Assembly (NCBI GenBank): GCA_019246495.1
Contig: JAFAQI010000282.1
Coordinates: 1-11,760 of the forward strand
DNA: 11,760 bases
Direction of reading: 5' to 3'
DNA from: Frankiales bacterium
GTDB taxonomy: Bacteria; Actinomycetota; Actinomycetes; JAFAQI01
The first letter of the stretch is position 1, and each line of letters starts with the position of its first letter. Positions 1 through 7,348 of this stretch are shown one piece after another. The notes beneath the pieces are model-generated. The model was not told the DNA's origin. It saw only the letters and a program-made list of their open reading frames with translations, and ran no database searches. The position numbers and the translations under genes were made by a program.

Positions 1-1235
1 GTCTCGTCGGCGACGTCACAGTCACCGGCGCGAAGAACAGCGTGCTCAAGGTGATGGCGGCGGCGTTGCTCGCCGAGGGCACCACGACGCTGTCCCGGGT
101 GCCCGACATCATCGACGTGCCGATCATGAGCGAGATCCTGCGCGGACTCGGCGCGGAGGTGACCGGACACGCGCCGGAGATCTCGATCACGGTGCCGGAG
201 CGGCTTGGGCACGAGGCCGACTACGAACACGTACGACGGATCCGCGGCTCGGTCTGCGTGCTCGGACCGCTGATCGCCCGCGCCGGGCGAGCGCGTGTCG
301 CGCTGCCGGGCGGCGACGCGATCGGGTCGCGCGCACTCGACCTGCACGTGATGGGTCTCGAACGGCTCGGCGCGACGTTCGACAACGCACACGGATATCT
401 CATCGCCGAGGCCGCGAAGCTGTCGGGTGCGCAGATCTGGCTCGACTTCCCGAGCGTCGGTGCAACCGAGAACATCCTGATGGCGGCCGTGCTCGCGGAA
501 GGCACGACGACGATCGACAACGCTGCGCGCGAGCCGGAGATCGTCGACCTCTGCGAGATGTTGGTCGCGATGGGCGCGCAGATCGGCGGCATCGGCTCGT
601 CGACGCTCGAGGTCGTCGGCGTCGACCGGCTCAGCGGATGTCACCACGACGTCGTGCCGGACCGGGTCGTCGCAGGCACCTATGCGTTCGCCGCGGCGAT
701 GACCCGCGGGGACGTGACGGTGCGCGACGCCCGGCCGGAGCATCTCGAGCTCGCGCTGGACAAGCTGGTGCAGGCCGGCGCAGTGGTGACCGCGACCGAC
801 GACGGCTTCCGGGTGCGGTGCGACGACCGGCCGCGGGCGGTGGACTTCGTGACGCTGCCCTACCCCGGCTTCCCGACCGACCTGCAGCCAATGGCCGTGA
901 CGCTCAACGCGATCGCCGACGGCAGCGCGTTCGTCACCGAGAACATCTTCGAGGGCCGGTTCATGTTCGTCGACGAGCTGCTGCGACTCGGCGCCGACGT
1001 CCGCACCGACGGCCATCACGCGATCGTTCGCGGGCGGGAGCGGCTGTCCGGCGCACCGGTGCGCGCGACCGACATCCGGGCTGGCGCGGCGCTCGTGCTG
1101 GCCGGCCTCGTGGCGGACGGTACGACGTCGGTTGCCGGCGTCCAGCACATCGACCGCGGCTACCAGGACTTCGATCTCGCACTCGCCGGGCTCGGCGCGA
1201 CGGTCGTCCGGCGTACCGAACCGACGCTCGTCTGA
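1..1235 (+). CDS. murA: UDP-N-acetylglucosamine 1-carboxyvinyltransferase (MurA), 5' end missing
   Basis: MurA transfers enolpyruvate from phosphoenolpyruvate to UDP-GlcNAc, the first committed step of cytoplasmic peptidoglycan precursor synthesis. The reading frame is open from base 3, so the true start lies upstream of the window; only a short N-terminal piece is missing. Seen in sequence: the substrate-binding GAKNS motif at bases 27-41, the PDIIDVP and [10 protein letters not shown] segments, the FPTDLQP motif with the general-base Asp, the [11 protein letters not shown] segment, and the C-terminal [13 protein letters not shown] and HIDRGY motifs. The catalytic-loop residue that is Cys115 in E. 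coli is Asp here (GAC at 315-317, in LPGGDAIG). This is the substitution found in mycobacterial MurA, and it predicts intrinsic fosfomycin resistance. A STAS gene follows 128 nt downstream on the same strand. Family assignment is very secure. Confidence 0.97.
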   Translation, partial: LVGDVTVTGAKNSVLKVMAAALLAEGTTTLSRVPDIIDVPIMSEILRGLGAEVTGHAPEISITVPERLGHEADYEHVRRIRGSVCVLGPLIARAGRARVALPGGDAIGSRALDLHVMGLERLGATFDNAHGYLIAEAAKLSGAQIWLDFPSVGATENILMAAVLAEGTTTIDNAAREPEIVDLCEMLVAMGAQIGGIGSSTLEVVGVDRLSGCHHDVVPDRVVAGTYAFAAAMTRGDVTVRDARPEHLELALDKLVQAGAVVTATDDGFRVRCDDRPRAVDFVTLPYPGFPTDLQPMAVTLNAIADGSAFVTENIFEGRFMFVDELLRLGADVRTDGHHAIVRGRERLSGAPVRATDIRAGAALVLAGLVADGTTSVAGVQHIDRGYQDFDLALAGLGATVVRRTEPTLV

Positions 1236-1353
1236 CCTCGTCTGCCCGGTTTCGGCCGTCTTGTCCGCGGAGTGCGGTCCGGCGTGGCAACCAATGAGGC
1301 GGCTGTTGCGTCAATACCGTTGTGACACCACATGCAGGCATTGGGTCGCATCC

Positions 1354-1359
1354 GGGAGG
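1354..1359 (+). promoter_or_regulatory. Ribosome binding site deciding the STAS start
   Basis: GGGAGG lies 4 nt before the GTG at 1364. The earlier in-frame GTG at 1322 has no such site and would add 14 residues unrelated to a STAS fold, so this site favours 1364. Confidence 0.7.
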
Positions 1360-1363
1360 CACG

Positions 1364-1705
1364 GTGGACGTTCGTGTCGTGCGACCCGGCGCCGCCCTGA
1401 TTCTGTCGGGGCGGCTGGGTGCCTCGACCGTCGCCGACGTTCGCATCGCCCTCGGCGAGGCCATCGACAACGGGGTGGACGACCTGCTCGTCGACCTGCG
1501 TGACGTCGAGCTGGTCGATGCGACGGGTCTCGGCGTGCTCGTGGGCGCGCATCGGCGGGCCGACCGGCTGGGCCGACGGCTGGTGCTCCAGCACGTCCCG
1601 CCGCGGATCGACCGACTGCTTCACGCGACGCGGCTGCACCGGGTGCTCGTCGTCGAGCCCGAGCCGACCGGCGTCGTCACGCTGGACTCGCCGATCTCGG
1701 CCTGA
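1364..1705 (+). CDS. STAS-domain protein, anti-sigma factor antagonist-like
   Basis: A 113-residue single STAS domain of the SpoIIAA/RsbV type. Such proteins bind an anti-sigma kinase when unphosphorylated, releasing a sigma factor; they act in the cytoplasm. The protein opens with the usual beta strand (VRVVRPGAALILSGRL). It carries the signature loop VDATGLGVLVGAHRRA, where the phospho-acceptor position is Thr54 instead of the common Ser. The C-terminal helix RIDRLLHATRL is also typical. Start 1364 is chosen for its GGGAGG site and because the domain begins at once; an upstream GTG at 1322 is possible. No anti-sigma kinase, phosphatase or sigma factor lies next to it, so its partner is elsewhere. 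It may be read from murA or from its own promoter in the 128-nt gap; I see no clear promoter there. The end is 17 nt from the convergent cupredoxin gene. Confidence 0.88.
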   Translation: MDVRVVRPGAALILSGRLGASTVADVRIALGEAIDNGVDDLLVDLRDVELVDATGLGVLVGAHRRADRLGRRLVLQHVPPRIDRLLHATRLHRVLVVEPEPTGVVTLDSPISA

Positions 1706-1722
1706 CGCGCCGTTCCTTCGCG

Positions 1723-2358
1723 TCAGACGACGTGGACGGTGCCGCGCATCCACGGGTGGAAGTGGCACATGAACCCGTAGCTGCCGCGGAAGAAGAAGTA
1801 AACCGTGCGCATCGCGCTGGGAGGAACCGTCCCGGTGTCGCGGAAGCCGCCGTGTGACGGCGAGAACGTGTGCACGGTCGTCGAGCGGTTGGTGATGTGC
1901 ACCGCACCGCCGCAGCGCACGGTGACGCTCGACGCCGAGAACCGGTAGGGCTCGCTCGGATGGGTCGGATCCTCTTGCATCGCCAGTGAGGCGCTCGAAG
2001 AGTTCTTGGCGCAGGGGCTGGGCGACGAAGTGCTGGACGAAGGGGACGGGCGGGGGCTCGGCCGCGGTGACGTCGTACGGCGTGGGCCGCGGGCGGTCGT
2101 CGGTGAAGCGGTCGGCGAGACGGTCGCGGCCGGGGTGGCGGCCACGTGATGCCGACCTCGGCTCCGGTGGGCCGAGGCGGCTGGCGTCGGCGTCGTTGTC
2201 GTCGACGGTGCGGCGGCGGTCGTGCCCGCGTCGCTGGTCTGCACCGGTCTCAGAGGTGGGCCGCCGCTGACGCCCGCGCTTCCGCCACTGCACGCCGTGA
2301 GCAAAGTGAGAGCCGCGACGGCTGCACCTGCGCCGGCGCAGCCCCGTATCCGTCGCAT
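1723..2358 (-). CDS. Cupredoxin-domain lipoprotein with amicyanin-like copper site
   Basis: A 211-residue exported protein. Residues 1-23 form a lipoprotein signal with lipobox LTAC (Cys23). Residues about 40-120 are a low-complexity linker rich in Thr, Pro, Ala, Ser and Arg, including SPRPSPRPSPSS, probably spanning the cell wall. Residues about 125-211 form a small beta-sandwich of cupredoxin type. Apparent type 1 copper ligands are His163 (TTVHTFSP) and the C-terminal loop CHFHPWM with Cys198, His201 and Met204. The Cys-x2-His-x2-Met spacing is that of amicyanin, shorter than in plastocyanin. The likely role is electron transfer or copper handling at the outer membrane face; no redox partner is encoded nearby. 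Start ATG at 2358 places the signal peptide correctly; its Shine-Dalgarno is weak. It is convergent with the STAS gene and lies behind the hairpin at 2394-2456, so it probably has its own promoter. Confidence 0.88.
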   Translation of the reverse strand: MRRIRGCAGAGAAVAALTLLTACSGGSAGVSGGPPLRPVQTSDAGTTAAAPSTTTTPTPAASAHRSRGRHHVAATPAATVSPTASPTTARGPRRTTSPRPSPRPSPSSSTSSPSPCAKNSSSASLAMQEDPTHPSEPYRFSASSVTVRCGGAVHITNRSTTVHTFSPSHGGFRDTGTVPPSAMRTVYFFFRGSYGFMCHFHPWMRGTVHVV

Positions 2359-2393
2359 GCCGACAGCACGGCTCCCACCCGCGTCCGGTTCAC

Positions 2394-2456
2394 GTTGAGT
2401 GCGACGAAATGCACCTCGGCAACCCCCGTTTCAAGGTGCATTCCGTCGCACTCAAC
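2394..2456 (-). terminator. Long imperfect inverted repeat (23-bp arms), candidate terminator or dispersed repeat
   Basis: The arms at 2394-2416 and 2434-2456 are reverse complements over 23 bp except one position, around a 17-nt loop. The left arm begins GTTGAGTGCGACG and the right arm ends CGTCGCACTCAAC. Read on the minus strand the odd pair is a G-U wobble; on the plus strand it is an A-C mismatch. The minus-strand RNA therefore folds better, fitting a hairpin 24 nt after the peptidase stop. No T-tract follows on either strand, so it is not a canonical intrinsic terminator. Its length also allows a REP- or MITE-like dispersed element. Confidence 0.7.
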
Positions 2457-2480
2457 ATCTGGGGGTCCGGTTGTCAGCCG

Positions 2481-3998
2481 TCAGGGATGCGGGTCGGGCA
2501 ACGGCTTGCAGATGTGGTCGGCGCGGTTGCCGGATCGTCTGGCCGGACGCGCACCTGTTGCGAGGTAGGCCGCGATGCGATCGTCGACGCACCGGTCACC
2601 GGACAGGCTGTCAGCGTGAGTCATTCCGCCTGGCTCGGCGATCAGGCTCGCGTTGGGAAACAGCCTGCGCACTTCGAGGCTGCCGGCGTAAGGCGTGGCG
2701 GCGTCGAGCGTCTCGCCGACGAGCAGGACGCTCGACACGTGGCTGCCGTTGATGTGCATCGGCTTGCCGGCGCGCACCGGCCAGTAGAGGCAAGGCGCGT
2801 TGAACCACAGGTTGTCCCAGGTGAGGAACGGCGCCTTCGCGGCCATCCGACCGGCGTCCGTGCGCCACGTTCGCCACGATCGCGGCCAGTGCGCGTCGCT
2901 GCACTGGACGGCGGAATAGACGGCGTAGCTGTTGTCGTCGCCTGGGCCGTTGAACGCGGCGTAGAAGTCGGCGATCGGTCGCCAGTGGTCACCGTTGACG
3001 AACCGGCGGAAGTCCCGGCCGAGTTCGAGCCAGGTGTCGCGGTAGTAGCCGGCGTAGAGGAACGCGTCGGTCCACTCGTCCGGACCGACCTTGCCGCCGG
3101 CCGGATGTTTGGCCAGTCGGTCGAGCTCGCGGTACCAGAGGCGCGAGACGTCGTTGGTCGTGCGGCCGAGGTGGTAGGTCCGGTGGTAGCGGGCGAGCCA
3201 GCGGAACCAGATGCGGATGTTGCGGTTGAAAGCCTTGTCTTGGTTGAGGATGTCGGCGTACCAGACGTGGCGAGGGTCGACCGTGCTGTCGAGCACCATG
3301 CGCGCGAGATGTCGCGGGAACAACGTGGCGTAGACCTGGCCGAGATAGGTGCCGTAGGAGAAGCCGTAGAACGAGATCTTCTTGACGCCGAGCGCGGTGC
3401 GGATCGTGTTCATGTCCCGCGCCGTGTCGGCGGTGGTCATGTGCTTGATGAGGTCCGGGTATTTCTTCGCGCACGCATCGGCGTAGCGCTTCGTCCGCTT
3501 GCGCCACTCGCGCACGAGGTGCGTGCTGCGCGGCCGGTAGTCGGGGCGGGCGTAGCGGAAGTAGGTGGGGATGCAGCGCATCGCCGGCCGGCTGTCGCCG
3601 ACGCCGCGGGGGTCGAACCCGATCCAGTCGTAGTCGGCTCCGACGCCGTTCGGCACGTCGGCGCCGAGCGTGGACTGGTCAAGCCCGCTTGCGCCCGGCC
3701 CGCCGGGGTTGACGACGATGACGCCTTGGTAGTCGGCGTCGGAGGACGTGTGGGCGATCCGCGAGACAGCGATCCGGAGATGCGCCCCGCTGAGGTTCGC
3801 GTAGTCGAGTGGCACCGTGACGAATCCACACTTCGCGCCGGCGGCAGCGAGAGCGCTGTCGGCACACGTGTGCCAGGCGATCGAGCCGGTTGCTGCGCGA
3901 GCCGGTGTGGTCCGACCGGCGGCGCCGGGGGCGATGCAGGCCAGAGCGGTGAGGGCCGCGGCCACCCCAAGCCGAACACCCCTGCCGACACCGCTCAT
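2481..3998 (-). CDS. Secreted alpha/beta-hydrolase peptidase, tripeptidyl aminopeptidase (S33/TAP) type
   Basis: A 505-residue exported serine hydrolase like the Streptomyces Tap/SlpD/SlpE proteins, which release short peptides from protein N-termini outside the cell. Residues 1 to about 36 are a Sec signal peptide with probable cleavage near ARA-AT. The mature part has the oxyanion motif NPGGPG (97-102), the WIGFDPRGVGDS strand (125-136), the nucleophile elbow GFSYG with Ser214, and the TAP-type C-terminal region with Asp432 (GETLDAATP) and His461 (GGMTHADS). Length and motif order are complete. True substrate specificity cannot be read from sequence; proline iminopeptidase-like activity is an alternative. 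The ATG at 3998 is preceded by TAGGCT seven bases upstream, suggesting a leaderless transcript. The PaiB gene lies 52 nt upstream on the same strand, so some read-through is possible. Confidence 0.93.
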   Translation of the reverse strand: MSGVGRGVRLGVAAALTALACIAPGAAGRTTPARAATGSIAWHTCADSALAAAGAKCGFVTVPLDYANLSGAHLRIAVSRIAHTSSDADYQGVIVVNPGGPGASGLDQSTLGADVPNGVGADYDWIGFDPRGVGDSRPAMRCIPTYFRYARPDYRPRSTHLVREWRKRTKRYADACAKKYPDLIKHMTTADTARDMNTIRTALGVKKISFYGFSYGTYLGQVYATLFPRHLARMVLDSTVDPRHVWYADILNQDKAFNRNIRIWFRWLARYHRTYHLGRTTNDVSRLWYRELDRLAKHPAGGKVGPDEWTDAFLYAGYYRDTWLELGRDFRRFVNGDHWRPIADFYAAFNGPGDDNSYAVYSAVQCSDAHWPRSWRTWRTDAGRMAAKAPFLTWDNLWFNAPCLYWPVRAGKPMHINGSHVSSVLLVGETLDAATPYAGSLEVRRLFPNASLIAEPGGMTHADSLSGDRCVDDRIAAYLATGARPARRSGNRADHICKPLPDPHP

Positions 3999-4005
3999 CG
4001 CACCG

Positions 4006-4011
4006 AGCCTA
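4006..4011 (-). promoter_or_regulatory. Candidate -10 element of a leaderless promoter for the peptidase gene
   Basis: Minus-strand TAGGCT fits TAnnnT and is separated from the ATG at 3998 by 7 nt, placing the expected transcription start on the start codon. There is no Shine-Dalgarno. A weak -35 (CGGACA) lies 19 bp upstream. Confidence 0.5.
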
Positions 4012-4050
4012 GTGGGACATTCGCCCGGTCTGTCCGAATCCGCCGACCGC

Positions 4051-4683
4051 TCAGGTCGCGGACAGCGACTGCGCCATGTCGTCGGCTAGGGCGGGATTCG
4101 CGTAAGGACCTGGCGCCCGTAGCGCCGCCATCACCTGCTGCTGCGACACCGGATCCTTGTCCTGGCTCATCTTCACCTTGCAGATGAAGCGGCTGATCGG
4201 CAGCCGGAGCCCGACGGTGCCTCGCGAGAGCGGCCGGCCCCACCCCGGGTCGAGCAGCATTGGCTCGGTGACGTGTCGCTCGAAGTGCTCGACGAGCCGG
4301 GCGAGCACTTCAAGGTTCTCCTCGGCGTCGAGGAGCTGCGGTACGCCGTAGCAGTGCGCGACGCTGAAGTTCCATGTCGGCGCGCGCACGGCTCCCGGCG
4401 CGTACCAGCTCGGGGAGATGTAGCCGTGCCGCCCCTGCACGATCAGCAGGACCTCGCGGTCGCCGAATCCGTGGACGACGTCATCGGGCCGGCCGACGTG
4501 AGTTACGACGGCGAGCTCGTCGGAGCGTTCATCGAGCAGGACCGGGTAGTGCGACGCGACGAGCTCGTCGTCGTTGTTGCTGACGATCGTCGCCCAGGGG
4601 TGCTCGCGGATCAGCCGGCGAATGACCTCGGGATCGTCGGACGCGTGCAAGGGGTTGGGGCGCACGAGGACGGATTCTGACAC
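4051..4683 (-). CDS. PaiB-like FMN-binding protein (annotated as negative transcriptional regulator)
   Basis: A 210-residue protein of the PaiB family, named for a Bacillus subtilis regulator of sporulation and degradative enzymes. Members have a split-barrel flavin-binding fold, so FMN/FAD binding or an oxidoreductase role is equally possible. Seen: the N-terminal HPWATIVS strand (28-35), ASHYPVLLDE (43-52), THVGRPDD (61-68), GYISPSWY (87-94), PTWNFSVAHCYG (102-113) and the late conserved KMSQDK (171-176). Length matches the family. The GTG at 4683 is used, with a weak GAGAG site; the GTG at 4665 would begin closer to where homologues usually start. It sits 25 nt after the cupin stop on the same strand, suggesting co-transcription with the cupin and perhaps the peptidase. 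No DNA-binding helix-turn-helix is visible. Confidence 0.92.
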   Translation of the reverse strand: MSESVLVRPNPLHASDDPEVIRRLIREHPWATIVSNNDDELVASHYPVLLDERSDELAVVTHVGRPDDVVHGFGDREVLLIVQGRHGYISPSWYAPGAVRAPTWNFSVAHCYGVPQLLDAEENLEVLARLVEHFERHVTEPMLLDPGWGRPLSRGTVGLRLPISRFICKVKMSQDKDPVSQQQVMAALRAPGPYANPALADDMAQSLSAT

Positions 4684-4708
4684 GCGGCTCTCGCGACGGC
4701 GATTGCTT

Positions 4709-5152
4709 TCAGCAGAGGCAGAACTCGTCGGCGTACCCGCTCATGACCTCGAACATCTGCATCGGGTCGGGCGCCCAGTCGTTGTCGCGAGCGAGGCACC
4801 ACATGTCGCAGAACATCTCGCCGGTGCGCAAGGCTGGGGAGGTGCGCCAGCGCATGACCGCACCTTCCTCGCCGGCCCACATCTGGTGCGGGGTTCCCGG
4901 CGGGACGACGAGTTCGTCGCCCTCCTTGATGGTGAACTCCTCGTCGCCACAGATGCCGTGCATCGTGCCCGAGAGCACTGTGAAGTTCTCGGTCTGGGAC
5001 GGGTGTAGGTGCAACGGAGGCTTCCGGCTGTTCGCCGGGTAAGTCGCCTCGATCTCGACGTGGTCACCGCCAGTCGACTCGGCCGTCGCGGTGAACACCG
5101 TCTTGGTGCCGGCTTTCGGGTTGACGAGCTCGGTGCCGATCTCAGGTTTCAT
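4709..5152 (-). CDS. Single-domain cupin protein
   Basis: A 147-residue cytoplasmic cupin. Motif 1 is intact: His48-x-His50 then Glu55 and Gly62 (PPLHLHPSQTENFTVLSG). Motif 2 is nearly complete: GDELVVPPGTPH with His89, but Ala where the family often has Asn. His48, His50, Glu55 and His89 would bind one divalent metal. The C-terminal helices (TGEMFCDMWCLARDN and MFEVMSGYADEF) match the common stand-alone cupin_2 subfamily of unknown function; a dioxygenase, isomerase or sugar-binding role cannot be chosen. ATG 5152 is preferred because conserved cupin sequence begins there. ATG 5161 would add only three residues, while the longer open frame to 5422 would overlap the divergent lipoprotein start and has no cupin character. 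It is the first gene of a minus-strand set with PaiB. Confidence 0.9.
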   Translation of the reverse strand: MKPEIGTELVNPKAGTKTVFTATAESTGGDHVEIEATYPANSRKPPLHLHPSQTENFTVLSGTMHGICGDEEFTIKEGDELVVPPGTPHQMWAGEEGAVMRWRTSPALRTGEMFCDMWCLARDNDWAPDPMQMFEVMSGYADEFCLC

Positions 5153-5392
5153 GCAGGGCATTTTGCAACGACAGCGGGAGCCCGGCAGCCGTCTTGCCAA
5201 ACGCGCGCGCGTCCACCGCCACATTTGAGTGCCGGCCACGACACGCCGCCGCAGGCGCGGATCATGGTCGGGGCACCCCGAAAGTGCCGGAAGAACTAGA
5301 TCGGAAGAGTCATCGCAAATGGACCGAAAGTATCCTTTAGTGCGAGCGATCATCCGATACCGCGCACGGGTGATTCCTGGCAGCATCGAGGC

Positions 5393-5947
5393 ATGCCTCA
5401 GTTGCGCACTCGCCTTGTCCAAGCCGCGGCGACCGTCGGCGCGCTAGCGGCACTGACATCGTGCGCAGCTGCCGCGGCCCCGAAGGCGCCCGTGCGCCCC
5501 GCGACACAGAGTGCCGGGGCGGTCACGCCGACTCCGCTTCCGTCTACTTCAGTGGATGTCGCCGCGACGAGCACCGCCGACGATGCCCCGCCGGCAGTGT
5601 CACGTCGTCAGGCTCTCGCGGATGCGAGATCGGCGGCGCTGCCTGTGCTTCGACTCGTCGACAAGGCCGCGGCGCTGACCAGGCAAGGCAGCCCTCAAGG
5701 CAGCGATGCGCTGTCTGTGTGGGAAGAGCAGATGCAGAGCTGTATCGCCCTGAAGAATCGCATAGACCGGCGGGGCCTCGCCGTGGCAGCACCCCTCGTA
5801 ACGCAGAGCCACCTCTATCGCAGCGTCGGTCGGACTTTGGAAGGCATGCTGAACGCCGTACCACTCTGCACGACTCACCAGGCGCAAGCGGCCGCCGTGC
5901 TGAGCCGGGAAGCGGCCCGCTTGCGACTCTTGCTTCACATGACCTGA
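5393..5947 (+). CDS. Putative lipoprotein of unknown function
   Basis: A 184-residue protein I do not recognise as a named family. Residues 1-24 are a lipoprotein signal with lipobox LTSC (Cys24). Residues 25-70 are an Ala/Pro/Thr/Ser-rich linker. Residues 70-184 look mostly alpha-helical, with two Cys (117 and 159) that could form a disulfide outside the membrane. No enzyme motif is visible. The ATG at 5393 gives a well-placed signal peptide; the only purine-rich stretch (GAGG) is too close to act as a normal ribosome site. A PDZ lipoprotein follows 42 nt downstream on the same strand, so the two are probably an operon working at the same membrane surface. The 240-nt upstream gap is shared with the divergent cupin gene. 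Confidence 0.78.
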   Translation: MPQLRTRLVQAAATVGALAALTSCAAAAAPKAPVRPATQSAGAVTPTPLPSTSVDVAATSTADDAPPAVSRRQALADARSAALPVLRLVDKAAALTRQGSPQGSDALSVWEEQMQSCIALKNRIDRRGLAVAAPLVTQSHLYRSVGRTLEGMLNAVPLCTTHQAQAAAVLSREAARLRLLLHMT

Positions 5948-5975
5948 TCTGTTGATCCACCGACGTTCGTTCAAC

Positions 5976-5984
5976 GGGGGAGAG
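5976..5984 (+). promoter_or_regulatory. Ribosome binding site of the PDZ lipoprotein gene
   Basis: GGGGGAGAG ends 5 nt before the GTG at 5990. It is the clearest Shine-Dalgarno in this part of the window and fixes the start. Confidence 0.7.
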
Positions 5985-5989
5985 CTTTA

Positions 5990-7348
5990 GTGAACCGCTT
6001 TCCCGGGTGGTGCCCGGCCGCCGCTGCGATCATGGTTGCGGCGATGCTCTCGAGCTGCTCTGCCAGCCATCATCCGAACGGCACACGGGCAGTGCCCGGA
6101 CCCCCGGCGCCTGTGCTTGGCAGATTTCTACACACGAACTACCGCGTCATGTCGCAGCAACGCGTCCCGCTCGAGGGCAGCGGAAGGGTTGCAGACGTCA
6201 TCTTGGTATCCGCGGGCCCCGGCCTTACGCCCGGTGAGCCAGTTGTAGGTGGTACTCAAGACGTCCAGATTCTTTCGTGGGATGCGATCGCCAAGCGCTG
6301 GAACCTTGCGTTTGACGCGGCGGACAAGGTGCTCGACTCGAACTTGCTGGGCGCCGTGCCTCCAAAGGCGACGGCGCTACTCGATCAGTCACATCCCGTA
6401 GGTGGGGTCGTAGTTCGTCCGGTTTCGGTGCATAGGGGCCAGTGGCTCGCGACCATTTACGGTTACGACGCCTACTTCAATCACCCACCAGGATTTCTCG
6501 CGTTCATTGCCATGGACCGTCAGGGTTCTGCCAGAATCGTGTACTACGACACGGCTGCCGGCTTGTCTCAGCGCACGATCACTGGCGCCCCTGGGGAACA
6601 GCGAGTGACCGTAACAGCGGAACTGTTCACGGTCGCAGACCCTGCATGCTGTCCGGCAAGGATGTACACGCAGGTTCTCGGCGCTGGTGGCGATTACCAG
6701 CCCAGCTACCCCTCCATCGAGGTCCTGTCTGACGATCGCCCCTGGCTGGGTGCTTACGTCGCTAACGATCCCGAATCGCGGGAGCGCGCCGTCGTGGTGG
6801 GCACGGCAGACGGGTCGCCGGCGTCTTCGGTGCTTCGGGTGACCGACAGATTGATGTCAGTGGTGGGCGCACCGATCCGGTCGACGTCGTCGCTGGGGCC
6901 AGCAGTACTCGATCAACTCGCACGGCATAGGCCAGGCGACTCGGTTACTCTCCGCGTGCTGCGAGACGGACACCCAGTCCAGCTGCAAGTGACCCTCGCG
7001 TCATACAAGGAGCGGAGCTCGGAAGAGGATCTGACGCCGAAGCCCGCGATCGCTGGCTTCAACGGCACCGATGCACCGGCAGGTCAGACCCCCGGATTCA
7101 TCGTGTCTTATGTCACTCCGGGTGGTCCCGCCGACGCGGCTGGGCTCTCGCCGGGCGATGACGTCGTGGCGGTGGGGGGTGTGCGGGTGCGGGGGAGCAC
7201 GGATGTCCAAGCCGCCCTCGTCGGTGAAAGTGGCGTCGGTGTATCGATTCGCATTGAGCGCCCCGACGGCTCACGCGTCACGGCGCAGCTCACGCCCGTT
7301 GATGCGCCGAGCAACGATTACAACGTGCTAAGCCCCAGCGAGATCTGA
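5990..7348 (+). CDS. Lipoprotein with tandem C-terminal PDZ-like domains, no protease domain
   Basis: A 452-residue exported lipoprotein. Residues 1-23 carry a signal with lipobox LSSC (Cys23). Residues about 45-245 form an unassigned extracytoplasmic domain with a vicinal Cys pair (DPACCPARMY, 220-221), a pattern I associate with some actinobacterial lipoproteins. Residues about 265-337 are a degenerate PDZ-like unit (VTDRLMSVVGAPI, RPGDSVTLRVLRDG). Residues about 352-435 are a clearer PDZ domain (VTPGGPADAAGLSPGDDVVAVGG, then GVGVSIRIERPDGS). PDZ domains of this type usually accompany HtrA or site-2 proteases, but no catalytic triad or zinc motif is present. A likely role is peptide binding or scaffolding, perhaps with the upstream lipoprotein. 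GTG 5990 is supported by its ribosome site. Function is inferred, not known. Confidence 0.85.
   Translation: MNRFPGWCPAAAAIMVAAMLSSCSASHHPNGTRAVPGPPAPVLGRFLHTNYRVMSQQRVPLEGSGRVADVILVSAGPGLTPGEPVVGGTQDVQILSWDAIAKRWNLAFDAADKVLDSNLLGAVPPKATALLDQSHPVGGVVVRPVSVHRGQWLATIYGYDAYFNHPPGFLAFIAMDRQGSARIVYYDTAAGLSQRTITGAPGEQRVTVTAELFTVADPACCPARMYTQVLGAGGDYQPSYPSIEVLSDDRPWLGAYVANDPESRERAVVVGTADGSPASSVLRVTDRLMSVVGAPIRSTSSLGPAVLDQLARHRPGDSVTLRVLRDGHPVQLQVTLASYKERSSEEDLTPKPAIAGFNGTDAPAGQTPGFIVSYVTPGGPADAAGLSPGDDVVAVGGVRVRGSTDVQAALVGESGVGVSIRIERPDGSRVTAQLTPVDAPSNDYNVLSPSEI

Noticed and set aside
1322..1363. Earlier GTG start for the first STAS gene
   Set aside because: It has no ribosome site, and the added residues do not fit the domain; GTG 1364 has GGGAGG.
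2409..4187. 592-codon plus-strand open frame
   Set aside because: It is antisense to the peptidase, whose frame has a signal peptide and full catalytic motifs. The plus-strand translation is Val/Arg/Ala-rich with no family features.
5226..5290. Direct repeat AGTGCCGG (two copies about 58 bp apart) in the cupin/lipoprotein gap
   Set aside because: Eight bases in GC-rich DNA recur easily by chance, and the placement does not match any -35/-10 or known operator layout.
5298..5309. 12-base identity to the start of the common Illumina adapter (AGATCGGAAGAG)
   Set aside because: The next base differs from the adapter and the flanks are unrelated to it, so this is most likely chance and not a chimeric join. 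Read depth across 5290-5320 would settle it.
5153..5422. N-terminal extension of the cupin to 5422
   Set aside because: It would overlap the divergent lipoprotein start, has no cupin-like content, and conserved sequence starts at 5152.
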